Source: Syngnathus acus (lineage: Eukaryota; Chordata; Actinopteri; Syngnathiformes; Syngnathidae). From it: a stretch of DNA of 64,000 nt. Within the stretch, counting starts at the first letter, position 1; the number at the start of each line of letters is the position of its first letter. Shown here piece by piece: positions 39,129 to 50,000 of the stretch. Location of the stretch: positions 10,975,313-11,039,312 of the forward strand of contig NC_051106.1 of the NCBI RefSeq assembly GCF_901709675.1. The letters are read 5' to 3'. A program made the translations under genes and the position numbers. The notes under the pieces were generated by a model, which worked only from the letters and a program-made list of their open reading frames with translations, was not told the DNA's origin and did no database searches.

Positions 39129-40730
39129 CTAGGGGTCCACCCAAAAATCATCACCACAATAGTCACCACCACAAAGGAGACTATGAAGGCTTGACTCCCA
39201 GAGGGCCATCATCCTGACCGCGGTATCAGCCGTCCATTGGAGCTGGTCCCGTTGGACCCGGAACTGCCCGTGTGGTAGCTGGGGAAGCTGTGCAACATCC
39301 TCACGTTGCTTGACCCAGTCGTTGACCACGTTGAGGTTCTCCTTTTCACAGTCCGGCAGGAGGTCCGAATAGTGGATGTGAGGGATGACGACGACCGCTA
39401 AAGGGAACTTGTCATCGAGGAACTTAAGCATCCTCTGGATCGACTTAATGGTCGTCTCCTTAGGCTTGTTGGCCCTGTCATAAATGCCAAACGCCAAGAC
39501 AATGACATCCATACATAGGTCGTGATTCACCCGAGCATTGTCCAGGTAAGTATGGCCGTGCCGAAATATGCCCTCCGGTATACTAATCATTTGCATTTTG
39601 TGGCCTGTAGGGGCCGGCATTTGGCCCACATTGGAGTCACCCACAATAAGCCACTCGCACGTGATTTGGTTGGTCCCTCGACCATGGGGGTTTCGCGCTT
39701 TCCGGCGTCCAGGTGGTATTGATTCCACTCTGACCTTGCCCGGGGGCCGGGGAGACTCCAGCGGCTGACTCGGAAACGGCGGCGGTAACACCACACCATT
39801 GTCCTCATCCTCCACTGCATCATCCAGCCCCGAAACCAAACTTGGTGTCGGTGAAGTCTGGGCCAGGACCGGCGCCAACAGAGCCACGGGTACCGGAACC
39901 TGACTTGGTGCCGGCGACGACCGGGTCTGAATCGGCGTCAACAGAGTCACGGGCTTCGTCAATGGAGTCCCGGGCCCCGGATCTGGACCTGGTGTTGTAG
40001 GAGAAGTCGGGCTCGGTGAAGCAGGAGATAGATCCACCATGCTTGCCCTGACCTGCTCCGCAACATAGTCCAAAGTGTCCTGCGAGAGCCGCGGAAAATT
40101 CCGTCTGGCCCACCTCGTCGCCACCGCAAAGGCAGCTTCCCATTCTGGGGTAATGAGTATCTGCAGGTCATCCAAATACTGGGCAAGGCAGGCCAAGTAA
40201 TGTTCGGTCAGAATCTGGCATGTTGTGTGACCCCAATTCTGAGCATTGCCCATGATCAGGTCCAACGCATCCCCGGTAGGGAATGCTGGCCTGACCATGG
40301 TCGACAAAACCTCCACCATTCTTGCAATCATTCGCGGTTGCGGGGCTCCTCTCTCGGGGTCTACATTCCGCAGATGATGGGTCACTTTAATGATGCTGTG
40401 CAACTTTCGGACTAGGAGGCCAAAATGGGCATCGGTTTGTCGCCACCTATTGGCCGGAGCCTCACCTTGGGTGGAATGCACACCAGGAGGCGGTCCACGA
40501 CCTTGGCGAACCACCGTAGCATACGAGCGAACCCTGAAGCCGGAGTGGCCGGGGGGCACCGGAGGAGGCACTGGCTGGTTAGGATTGTGGTAGGAGCCCC
40601 GCCTCCCATAGGAAGGAGGGGCAAAAGCACGGTCCATCCGTCCAGCACACCTCCCAGCCTCCAGCCCAGGGTTCTGGTGAGCAAAGCGGCGGCGGCGGCC
40701 ATAGTGGACCGTGGTCCAACCTTGCTCCAT
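39129..40730 (-). CDS. Family B ORF1, SGNH-like, 533 aa
   Basis: ATG at 40730 (MEQGWTTVHYGRRRR). Homologous to family A ORF1 in three blocks: GRMDRA and NPNQPVPPPVPP followed by RSYATVVRQGRG; the helical region with FGLLVRKLHSIIKVTHHL and GNAQNWGHTTC; and the C-terminal domain with WLIVGDSNVGQMP (GDSN at about residue 362), VIVLAFGIYDRANKPKETT and PHIHYSDLLPDCEKENL. The block V position reads DQLQWT where family A has DVVHWT, so the catalytic His is lost, arguing for a structural or binding role. A Pro/Thr/Ser-rich linker lies between. No RT follows. Confidence 0.85.
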   Translation of the reverse strand: MEQGWTTVHYGRRRRFAHQNPGLEAGRCAGRMDRAFAPPSYGRRGSYHNPNQPVPPPVPPGHSGFRVRSYATVVRQGRGPPPGVHSTQGEAPANRWRQTDAHFGLLVRKLHSIIKVTHHLRNVDPERGAPQPRMIARMVEVLSTMVRPAFPTGDALDLIMGNAQNWGHTTCQILTEHYLACLAQYLDDLQILITPEWEAAFAVATRWARRNFPRLSQDTLDYVAEQVRASMVDLSPASPSPTSPTTPGPDPGPGTPLTKPVTLLTPIQTRSSPAPSQVPVPVALLAPVLAQTSPTPSLVSGLDDAVEDEDNGVVLPPPFPSQPLESPRPPGKVRVESIPPGRRKARNPHGRGTNQITCEWLIVGDSNVGQMPAPTGHKMQMISIPEGIFRHGHTYLDNARVNHDLCMDVIVLAFGIYDRANKPKETTIKSIQRMLKFLDDKFPLAVVVIPHIHYSDLLPDCEKENLNVVNDWVKQREDVAQLPQLPHGQFRVQRDQLQWTADTAVRMMALWESSLHSLLCGGDYCGDDFWVDP

Positions 40731-41722
40731 AATTAGGATTTTGCCTTTGTTATATATGTAATTATTTATATATGTAATAAAGGTATTTTTTTCTGAACAA
40801 AATTGTTTTTATTAAAGCAGTTTTTGATAAAAATATCTTTTTTAGATTTAGAATGGCCAATATATAATGAAAGTGTGCCCTGACAACGTTTCGGCCGCTA
40901 GGGCCTTCTTCAGGTCTGGCACACAAACAAAAAATGAAAGATCGCTGAATTTATTGTATGTATTTATTACTGAGTTGTTTACCCTTTGCTCTCCCTAAAT
41001 GCACTGAGCGTCTGCCGCCCTGCACGTCTATTTATATTCTCAGTTCGGTTCGAGTTTCTAATTACAAATTTACGTTTTTTGTTTTTGACTTTTTTTCTTT
41101 TTGGAAATAAAACTGGGTTTTAACTTTTTTTCTTTCTGGAAATGAAACCAGATTTTGCCTTAATGGATGTGTTCTATTTACAATTTGTTGTTTTGAATAA
41201 TGTGTTGTCTTGTTTTTCATATATATATATATATTTTTTTAATATATATATTTTTTTTATTATTAACACATTATATTTTTATTATTATTATTAAATTTGT
41301 TGCTTCTCGTTTTTTCTACTACAGGTGAGTGGCTAATTCAGGTAGGTATTTACATATGTACACAAAACAATAATTTTTGTCTTTTGTGATTTTTTATCCG
41401 TTGTGATGTTTTAGTGGGCGTGGTCCGGGGACCAGAGACGTGGACTACAGGTGAGTGGATTATGCAGGTAGGTATTTATATACATGTATAATTTGTTGAC
41501 TTTTTGTCTTTTGAGATTTTTCAGTGGGCGTGGTCCGGGGACCAGAGGCGTGGCACCAATTCGAGGTAAGTAACCAAGGTAGGTATCTAATGTAAGTGGG
41601 TCCGAATTAATTTTAATAAGGTAAGTAGGTCCGAATATATGTGAATAAATTTGTCCTTAATATGTTAATAGAGCCTACTGTTTGGAATTTCTGTTCCTAG
41701 TGGGACGTAATCAGGGAATTGG
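40731..41722 (-). other. Family B 5' leader
   Basis: AT-rich leader with the hammerhead-like motif at 40873-40924. The strand opposite the ORF carries two copies of GTGGGCGTGGTCCGGGGACC, each near CAGGTGAGTGG or GAGGTAAGTAA donor-like sites. The 5' end in the sense direction is near TCCAATTCCCTGATTACG. Confidence 0.65.
40873..40924 (-). ncRNA. Hammerhead-ribozyme-like motif, family B copy 1
   Basis: Identical to the motif at 38154-38205 and located about 140 nt upstream of the ORF1 ATG in the sense direction. Confidence 0.55.
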
Positions 41723-41723
41723 A

Positions 41724-41802
41724 TTAGGGTTAGGGTTAGGGTTAGGGTTAGGATTAGGGTTAGGGTTAGGGTTGGGGTTAGGGTTAGGGTTAGGGTTAGG
41801 AT
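41724..41802 (+). repeat. Element-encoded telomeric tract, family B copy 2
   Basis: Carries the GGATTAGGG and GGTTGGGG variants seen at 39003-39088, one TTAGGG shorter. It joins the 3' end of copy 2 to the 5' end of copy 1. Confidence 0.85.
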
Positions 41803-41841
41803 AGGATGAGGGTGTGGACAGGAACGGGGGAAAGGATCGGA

Positions 41842-42959
41842 CTAGGGGTCCACCCAAAAATCATCACCACAATAGTCACCACCACAAAGGAGACTATGAA
41901 GGCTTGACTCCCAGAGGGCCATCATCCTGACCGCGGTATCAGCCGTCCATTGGAGCTGGTCCCGTTGGACCCGGAACTGCCCGTGTGGTAGCTGGGGAAG
42001 CTGTGCAACATCCTCACGTTGCTTGACCCAGTCGTTGACCACGTTGAGGTTCTCCTTTTCACAGTCCGGCAGGAGGTCCGAATAGTGGATGTGAGGGATG
42101 ACGACGACCGCTAAAGGGAACTTGTCATCGAGGAACTTAAGCATCCTCTGGATCGACTTAATGGTCGTCTCCTTAGGCTTGTTGGCCCTGTCATAAATGC
42201 CAAACGCCAAGACAATGACATCCATACATAGGTCGTGATTCACCCGAGCATTGTCCAGGTAAGTATGGCCGTGCCGAAATATGCCCTCCGGTATACTAAT
42301 CATTTGCATTTTGTGGCCTGTAGGGGCCGGCATTTGGCCCACATTGGAGTCACCCACAATAAGCCACTCGCACGTGATTTGGTTGGTCCCTCGACCATGG
42401 GGGTTTCGCGCTTTCCGGCGTCCAGGTGGTATTGATTCCACTCTGACCTTGCCCGGGGGCCGGGGAGACTCCAGCGGCTGACTTGGAAACGGCGGCGGTA
42501 ACACCACACCATTGTCCTCATCCTCCACTGCATCATCCAGCCCCGAAACCAAACTTGGTGTCGGTGAAGTCTGGGCCAGGACCGGCGCCAACAGAGCCAC
42601 GGGTACCGGAACCTGACTTGGTGCCGGCGACGACCGGGTCTGAATCGGCGTCAACAGAGTCACGGGCTTCGTCAATGGAGTCCCGGGCCCCGGATCTGGA
42701 CCTGGTGTTGTAGGAGAAGTCGGGCTCGGTGAAGCAGGAGATAGATCCACCATGCTTGCCCTGACCTGCTCCGCAACATAGTCCAAAGTGTCCTGCGAGA
42801 GCCGCGGAAAATTCCGTCTGGCCCACCTCGTCGCCACCGCAAAGGCAGCTTCCCATTCTGGGGTAATGAGTATCTGCAGGTCATCCAAATACTGGGCAAG
42901 GCAGGCCAAGTAATGTTCGGTCAGAATCTGGCATGTTGTGTGACCCCAATTCTGAGCAT
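41842..42959 (-). pseudogene. Family B ORF1, N-terminally truncated
   Basis: Keeps the part from NAQNWGHTTC to the C-terminal DFWVDP and the SGNH-like domain, with the stop at 41842. The first ~155 residues, the start codon and the leader are gone. One silent-looking difference from copy 1 lies near 42482 (ACTTGG against ACTCGG). Confidence 0.85.
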
Positions 42960-43042
42960 TAGGGTTAGGGTTAGGGTTAGGGTTAGGGTTAGGGTTAGGG
43001 TTAGGGTTAGGGGTTAGGGTTAGGGTTAGGGTTAGGGTTAGG
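42958..43042 (+). repeat. Telomeric tract between families B and C
   Basis: About 14 TTAGGG repeats with one TTAGGGG variant near 43010. The left joint is inside family B ORF1; the right end runs into TTAGGTATTTTGAG, the family C internal junction. Confidence 0.95.
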
Positions 43043-46000
43043 TATTTTGAGTTTGTCTCGCTAAACCTTCCCCAAAGGGTCCGCCGACCCTGTCGGTTAG
43101 ATAGAAGGCAACGGAAGGCACGGGCCTACGCATGTCCCCGCAGTAAACCCGCCGTACCAGGTCACATAAAATCTGGATTGGGTACGAAGGACGGCGAAGT
43201 GTGACTGCACCTCTGCCAGAACCTCCCCCGAGTAGCTGAGGCGCTACCCAGGTCTTCGGCCAGCAAGATGGAAAAAAAGTTGAGAGAGAAAAAATTGAGA
43301 GAAACTCACCTACCCTTCCAACCTTGGATTACATTATGCCTATTCACTTTGCATTATTCTTGACCTAATGTTTTGTTTTTATATTTAATCAACTGTTTTC
43401 CTTAGAGATTAAGGTTAGGTTTAGGGTAAGGGTCAGGGGTTAGGGGTTAGGGTCAGGGGTTAGGGTTAGTAGGATCAGGGCTAGGGGTCAAGGGTTAGGA
43501 TTTAGGGTTAGGGTTAGGGTTAGAATTAGGGGTTAAGGTTAGGGGTCAGGGGTTAGGGTTAGTATGGTTAGTAGGGCTAGGGCTAAGGATTAGGGGTTAT
43601 GGGTCAAGGCTAGGGTTAGAGGTCAGGGGTTAGGGTTAGAGGTCATTCTCTTTCTCTTCTTTTTTCGACCACCCTTGTATTAATTGTGTCCATTAACCCT
43701 TAGTTGTGTTTGAACTAATATATTTTTTTTCCATAAATCTATTTTTGTTAAAAAAACTGTTTTGTTTAGAAAGGGTCATTGTTGTAGGTAATTTGGATGT
43801 CAAAATTTTGTAGACACCTCATCAGTAGTGGACCTTGGGGTCTTAGAGTGTTTCGGCCATTATCACCAGACACCCTCGCCCAAGGGAGGCCCCGCCGGGG
43901 TCGATCAAGCCCCGGAGCGTGTCTACTTCGTCAATTGAAATTCCAGTAGCTTGTCCAGTCAACTCTCCAGCTTTAACGCAGACAGAGTAGATCAATTGGT
44001 CAGTCTTCTAGTCCTTTTGTTGTACCGATTTGTTCAACTATTAACTGTACATGAACCACCTTTGTATTCCATTTAATGTTGTTTTCCTCTTAATGTTGTT
44101 TTGCTTCATTTCAGTTTTATTGGGGGACCACCTTTATTATTATAAATGCAAATTGGACTCTATGTGGCCTACCTGTGCTAATGACCTTTAAGGTATTATT
44201 TCCACTCTTAATACATTTTATGTCATCAAAGAAGTTTCTCTCAAAGAATCGGAGTAACCTTACATATTACCTGGAAAGAAGGTCTTCCCCAGTGCCACTC
44301 TCCTGCGTCACAGCGCCACCGTTGAACGTCCCCCTCAAGAGCCTTGGCGAATCATCGTGGCGGCTCTCGTCCTCCAATCACGCCCCCCCATTCAACTGAT
44401 AAGCACTAAAAAATTCGGCTATAACCCATTGGCACTCTTTAATTGTGTTAGTCGTAAAACATTCAGATGTAAATTCAATTCATAGTTTTTTATTAAAAAT
44501 TCAATTCATATTTTTTATTAAATCAAATCGTACATTTAGAAATACAAATCAACGTAAATCGCGATACTCCTAGGTACCAACCCCCCAGAAGTACTCGTAA
44601 ACTCCTGTCAGTTACTCCGGCAGCTTCTGTAATCCCCCTATCTTCCACAACATCATCTCTCCCAAACAACGATCAAAATGGAATAAAATGTCCACAAATC
44701 CCCTGGTATTATTAAAGTATTTTACCCGATTCCATTCATCCGTAAAATTAATTTATAACATTAATAAGATCGTATATTCGTAACGAAATAGCTGTAGGCG
44801 TATCGTAGCTAATGTTATGAGCATTAGCAATGCGGAAGCACCCATAAGCCCCAGCCCCAAAACAATGGCGCCGCCCATAGACACTAATCATACCTAAGTC
44901 CTTTCGTAAATCAATAACGAACAAATAATTTTTGTTTTAACCTCCTGAGCCCGTTCCTGTATTGACACCCGGTCCCATTCGGCCGTAAATTCAACATATA
45001 TCACCGAACTAGTCACCTATTTGGAGCGATATCGTCCTACGCGTACCGCAGCTAGCGAGCATTAGCAACTAAGAAATACCCATAAGCCCTTGCCAAAGTC
45101 ATGGCGGCCCCCGATAACACATAATATTCTTAAAATTACTCCTCCCGGTGAAAATAATAGAATACATTTAGATTGGTATTGTTTATTTGCACTACCCGGT
45201 CACTTTTGTCCGTTAAAAACACTCACTCACCTTAATCCAACTCCGTATGTGGAATCAATAGTCTCGTAAACAAGGCAGCTAGTAAACATTAGCCAAACCG
45301 GAAGTAGCCCCCACCTTTTTTTTCGCCGTACGTCAGAGCAATCCTCCGCCAGCAATCATGCCAACCAAAGCATTCGTTCCAAAATTCGATTAGAATCAAA
45401 CTTATTGAAAAACCTCTTAATACTATTTAATAGTGTTTTCCAACTTACTCGTTTCTAAATTCAAAGGATAATATTAAGTCCATAATATTCACGTCTAACT
45501 GAGGTCCGTTGGTACCAACGCGATTTAATGTGTCAAGGGCGCCCTCCAGTGTCCCATCACGTCCAATGTTTTCTTTTATGCGTTTGAAGAAAAATTCTTC
45601 TTTTTTCTTTTAGGGCCTGCTTTAAAATAAAAAAATGTGATTCGATTATAGTTTCGCCTTTTCGTTTTGTAATTTAATTAAATTAAATCGTAAATTTTTA
45701 GATATTTGGTTGGATTTAAAATTCATTCTGGAATCTAGATTTGGTCAAGTTTAGGATTTAGTTTGCAATTTGGTTAAGGGTTAGGATTTGACTCAGGGTA
45801 AGGAATTGATTTCAGAATTTGGTTCAGGTTCAAGACTAGAATCTGGTTGAATTTAGGACTTGAAGTTTGTGTTGCAGTGTCCCGTGCTTGGACCGATGCT
45901 GTCTCCACTAGTAGCCGTTGCGGTGGATCTTCTCCCCCCCCTTTTTTTTGGTGCTTCAGAAGAATTATGACCAGGTTCTCGGTACCTTCTTCTTCTTTCT

Positions 46001-47018
46001 TCAAGGAGTTCCCGCAGCACATTTACCATTGGCCCTTCGCACGTCGTCGAGCTTTCATCCTAAGTAGGTGAATGCATTCCTTCACCTGCCGTTGTGATGG
46101 ATCTTCTCTCCCTCTTCGTGCTTCAGAAAAATTAGGACCAGGTTCTTGGTATCTTCTTCTTCTTTCTTCAAGGAGCTCCAGCAGCACATCTACCGCTGTT
46201 TGCACTCCCCGCGTCGTCGAGTTTTCTTCCTGAGTGGGTGAATGCCTTCCTTCACCTGCTGGTAAGTTTTGTGGGTTTCTCTCAGTTCCTCCGTGTGGCC
46301 TCTCCCCGTTCCAATGAGTGGTGGCTAAGCTATTTCTTCTACCTCACCTTCGTCTTCATCTTCTTAACTCACCATTGGCGTCTCTCCCGTCTCCTCTCAG
46401 GCCGCAATGGAAAAGGCCCTGCAAATCCGTGCTCTTGATTCATCCTCCGAAGTGAGGGAACCTATCCTTCTTCTCAGGGCTTGCTCCCCTCGCTCCTAGT
46501 GGTCCTGTAGAGTCTATGTTCAGGTAGATTGCAAGCATTCCACTGCCTTATGTAGAGGTTGAAGATGGCCCTAACCAGGTTGGAAAAGTTGCCTCTCTGC
46601 GCCCTTTTTATTCTAGCCAATAGCGAGAAAGTGAGAATTAGAGAAATATAAAAGAGAGAGACCACGGAAAGGCAATGGGAAATGAGGCCATCTCTACCAA
46701 AACCCAACCCGTGGTCCTCTCCCTCTCCGACCCTTGACAGAAGGGGAGGAGGGACGGGAGGGAGAAGTTATTTAACAAGAAAGTAAGCGTTAGAGAAAAA
46801 TAAAGAAAAGGAGAGTCCACGGACAGGTACTGGGAAATGTGACTGCATCTCGACCAAAAACCCGACACGTGGTGGCGTCCCTCTTCTACCCTTGAGAGGA
46901 GGGGAGGAGGGACGAGAGGGTGAAAATATCAGGGAAACGGGAAAATTAGAAAAGTATGCGACCCGATAATTTGGCTTAAGGTAATACTCGGGTGTCCGAA
47001 GGGCACTGGCTGGTTAGG
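43043..47018. mobile_element. Family C telomere-associated repeat, unit 1 (~3.98 kb)
   Basis: Starts TATTTTGAGTTTGTCTCGCT after TTAGG, carries a degenerate telomeric tract at 43408-43644 (GGTCAGGGG, TTAGTAGG and GGTTATGGG variants), then ~3.35 kb of non-coding sequence ending in GGCACTGGCTGGTTAGG at 47002-47018, which joins the next unit. The layout (leader-like ~365 bp, telomere-like tract, body, conserved junction block) parallels families A and B, but I see no conserved ORF; the short open frames are not supported. GTAGACAC (43811) and GTGTCTAC (43919) are complementary and may close a structured segment that contains TTTCGGCC. Related to families A and B only through the junction block and layout, so family membership is inferred. 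Confidence 0.7.
43408..43644 (+). repeat. Degenerate telomeric tract, family C unit 1
   Basis: Repeats of TTAGGG mixed with fixed variants such as GGTCAGGGG, TTAGTAGG, GGGCTAGGG and TTAGAATTAGGGG. The order of variants is the same in units 2 to 5, so it is inherited with the unit. Unit 1 has a slightly more regular stretch near 43505 (TTAGGGTTAGGG where the others have TTAGGGGTTAGGG). Confidence 0.9.
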
Positions 47019-50000
47019 TATTTTGAGTTTGTCTCGCTAAACCTTCCCCAAAGGGTCCGCCGACCCTGTCGGTTAGATAGAAGGCAACGGAAGGCACGGG
47101 CCTACGCATGTCCCCGCAGTAAACCCGCCGTACCAGGTCACATAAAATCTGGATTGGGTACGAAGGACGGCGAAGTGTGACTGCACCTCTGCCAGAACCT
47201 CCCCCGAGTAGCTGAGGCGCTACCCAGGTCTTCGGCCAGCAAGATGGAAAAAAAGTTGAGAGAGAAAAAATTGAGAGAAACTCACCTACCCTTCCAACCT
47301 TGGATTACATTATGCCTATTCACTTTGCATTATTCTTGACCTAATGTTTTGTTTTTATATTTAATCAACTGTTTTCCTTAGAGATTAAGGTTAGGTTTAG
47401 GGTAAGGGTCAGGGGTTAGGGGTTAGGGTCAGGGGTTAGGGTTAGTAGGATCAGGGCTAGGGGTCAAGGGTTAGGATTTAGGGGTTAGGGTTAGGGGTTA
47501 GAATTAGGGGTTAAGGTTAGGGGTCAGGGGTTAGGGTTAGTATGGTTAGTAGGGCTAGGGCTAAGGATTAGGGGTTATGGGTCAAGGCTAGGGTTAGAGG
47601 TCAGGGGTTAGGGTTAGAGGTCATTCTCTTTCTCTTCTTTTTTCGACCACCCTTGTATTAATTGTGTCCATTAACCCTTAGTTGTGTTTGAACTAATATA
47701 TTTTTTTTCCATAAATCTATTTTTGTTAAAAAAAACTGTTTTGTTTAGAAAGGGTCATTGTTGTAGGTAATTTGGATGTCAAAATTTTGTAGACACCTCA
47801 TCAGTAGTGGACCTTGGGGTCTTAGAGTGTTTCGGCCATTATCACCAGACACCCTCGCCCAAGGGAGGCCCCGCCGGGGTCGATCAAGCCCCGGAGCGTG
47901 TCTACTTCGTCAATTGAAATTCCAGTAGCTTGTCCAGTCAACTCTCCAGCTTTAACGCAGACAGAGTAGATCAATTGGTCAGTCTTCTAGTCCTTTTGTT
48001 GTACCGATTTGTTCAACTATTAACTGTACATGAACCACCTTTGTATTCCATTTAATGTTGTTTTCCTCTTAATGTTGTTTTGCTTCATTTCAGTTTTATT
48101 GGGGGACCACCTTTATTATTATAAATGCAAATTGGACTCTATGTGGCCTACCTGTGCTAATGACCTTTAAGGTATTATTTCCACTCTTAATACATTTTAT
48201 GTCATCAAAGAAGTTTCTCTCAAAGAATCGGAGTAACCTTACATATTACCTGGAAAGAAGGTCTTCCCCAGTGCCACTCTCCTGCGTCACAGCGCCACCG
48301 TTGAACGTCCCCCTCAAGAGCCTTGGCGAATCATCGTGGCGGCTCTCGTCCTCCAATCACGCCCCCCCATTCAACTGATAAGCACTAAAAAATTCGGCTA
48401 TAACCCATTGGCACTCTTTAATTGTGTTAGTCGTAAAACATTCAGATGTAAATTCAATTCATAGTTTTTTATTAAAAATTCAATTCATATTTTTTATTAA
48501 ATCAAATCGTACATTTAGAAATACAAATCAACGTAAATCGCGATACTCCTAGGTACCAACCCCCCAGAAGTACTCGTAAACTCCTGTCAGTTACTCCGGC
48601 AGCTTCTGTAATCCCCCTATCTTCCACAACATCATCTCTCCCAAACAACGATCAAAATGGAATAAAATGTCCACAAATCCCCTGGTATTATTAAAGTATT
48701 TTACCCGATTCCATTCATCCGTAAAATTAATTTATAACATTAATAAGATCGTATATTCGTAACGAAATAGCTGTAGGCGTATCGTAGCTAATGTTATGAG
48801 CATTAGCAATGCGGAAGCACCCATAAGCCCCAGCCCCAAAACAATGGCGCCGCCCATAGACACTAATCATACCTAAGTCCTTTCGTAAATCAATAACGAA
48901 CAAATAATTTTTGTTTTAACCTCCTGAGCCCGTTCCTGTATTGACACCCGGTCCCATTCGGCCGTAAATTCAACATATATCACCGAACTAGTCACCTATT
49001 TGGAGCGATATCGTCCTACGCGTACCGCAGCTAGCGAGCATTAGCAACTAAGAAATACCCATAAGCCCTTGCCAAAGTCATGGCGGCCCCCGATAACACA
49101 TAATATTCTTAAAATTACTCCTCCCGGTGAAAATAATAGAATACATTTAGATTGGTATTGTTTATTTGCACTACCCGGTCACTTTTGTCCGTTAAAAACA
49201 CTCACTCACCTTAATCCAACTCCGTATGTGGAATCAATAGTCTCGTAAACAAGGCAGCTAGTAAACATTAGCCAAACCGGAAGTAGCCCCCACCTTTTTT
49301 TTCGCCGTACGTCAGAGCAATCCTCCGCCAGCAATCATGCCAACCAAAGCATTCGTTCCAAAATTCGATTAGAATCAAACTTATTGAAAAACCTCTTAAT
49401 ACTATTTAATAGTGTTTTCCAACTTACTCGTTTCTAAATTCAAAGGATAATATTAAGTCCATAATATTCACGTCTAACTGAGGTCCGTTGGTACCAACGC
49501 GATTTAATGTGTCAAGGGCGCCCTCCAGTGTCCCATCACGTCCAATGTTTTCTTTTATGCGTTTGAAGAAAAATTCTTCTTTTTTCTTTTAGGGCCTGCT
49601 TTAAAATAAAAAAATGTGATTCGATTATAGTTTCGCCTTTTCGTTTTGTAATTTAATTAAATTAAATCGTAAATTTTTAGATATTTGGTTGGATTTAAAA
49701 TTCATTCTGGAATCTAGATTTGGTCAAGTTTAGGATTTAGTTTGCAATTTGGTTAAGGGTTAGGATTTGACTCAGGGTAAGGAATTGATTTCAGAATTTG
49801 GTTCAGGTTCAAGACTAGAATCTGGTTGAATTTAGGACTTGAAGTTTGTGTTGCAGTGTCCCGTGCTTGGACCGATGCTGTCTCCACTAGTAGCCGTTGC
49901 GGTGGATCTTCTCCCCCCCCTTTTTTTTGGTGCTTCAGAAGAATTATGACCAGGTTCTCGGTACCTTCTTCTTCTTTCTTCAAGGAGTTCCCGCAGCACA

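Larger units (their letters stand above)
39003..41722 (-). mobile_element. Family B non-autonomous telomeric element, copy 1
   Basis: Complete ~2.7-kb unit: leader 41722-40731, ORF1 40730-39129, a ~40-nt 3' UTR and a CCCTAA-rich tract. There is no RT; after ORF1 the sequence goes straight to the telomere-like tail. The hammerhead-like motif, NPN site, ORF1 homology and tail are shared with family A, so family A (or a relative) is the likely source of RT. Confidence 0.8.
41723..42959 (-). mobile_element. Family B element, copy 2, 5'-truncated
   Basis: The 3' end is complete. The element stops inside ORF1 at 42959 (CTGAGCATT), after which TTAGGG begins in frame with the terminal TT. 5' truncation with an intact 3' end is the signature of target-primed reverse transcription or of terminal erosion from the telomere side. 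Confidence 0.85.

Noticed and set aside
43855-43945. Second hammerhead ribozyme in family C (CTGATGAG and GGCCGAAAC on the minus strand)
   Set aside because: The two core pieces are in an order that does not give a hammerhead with the visible GTAGACAC/GTGTCTAC stem; left as a possible structured segment only.
44175-44399. Conserved 74-codon open frame repeated in each family C unit
   Set aside because: It is conserved only because the whole unit is; it has no recognisable domain, and the same holds for the other 60-84-codon frames in the unit.
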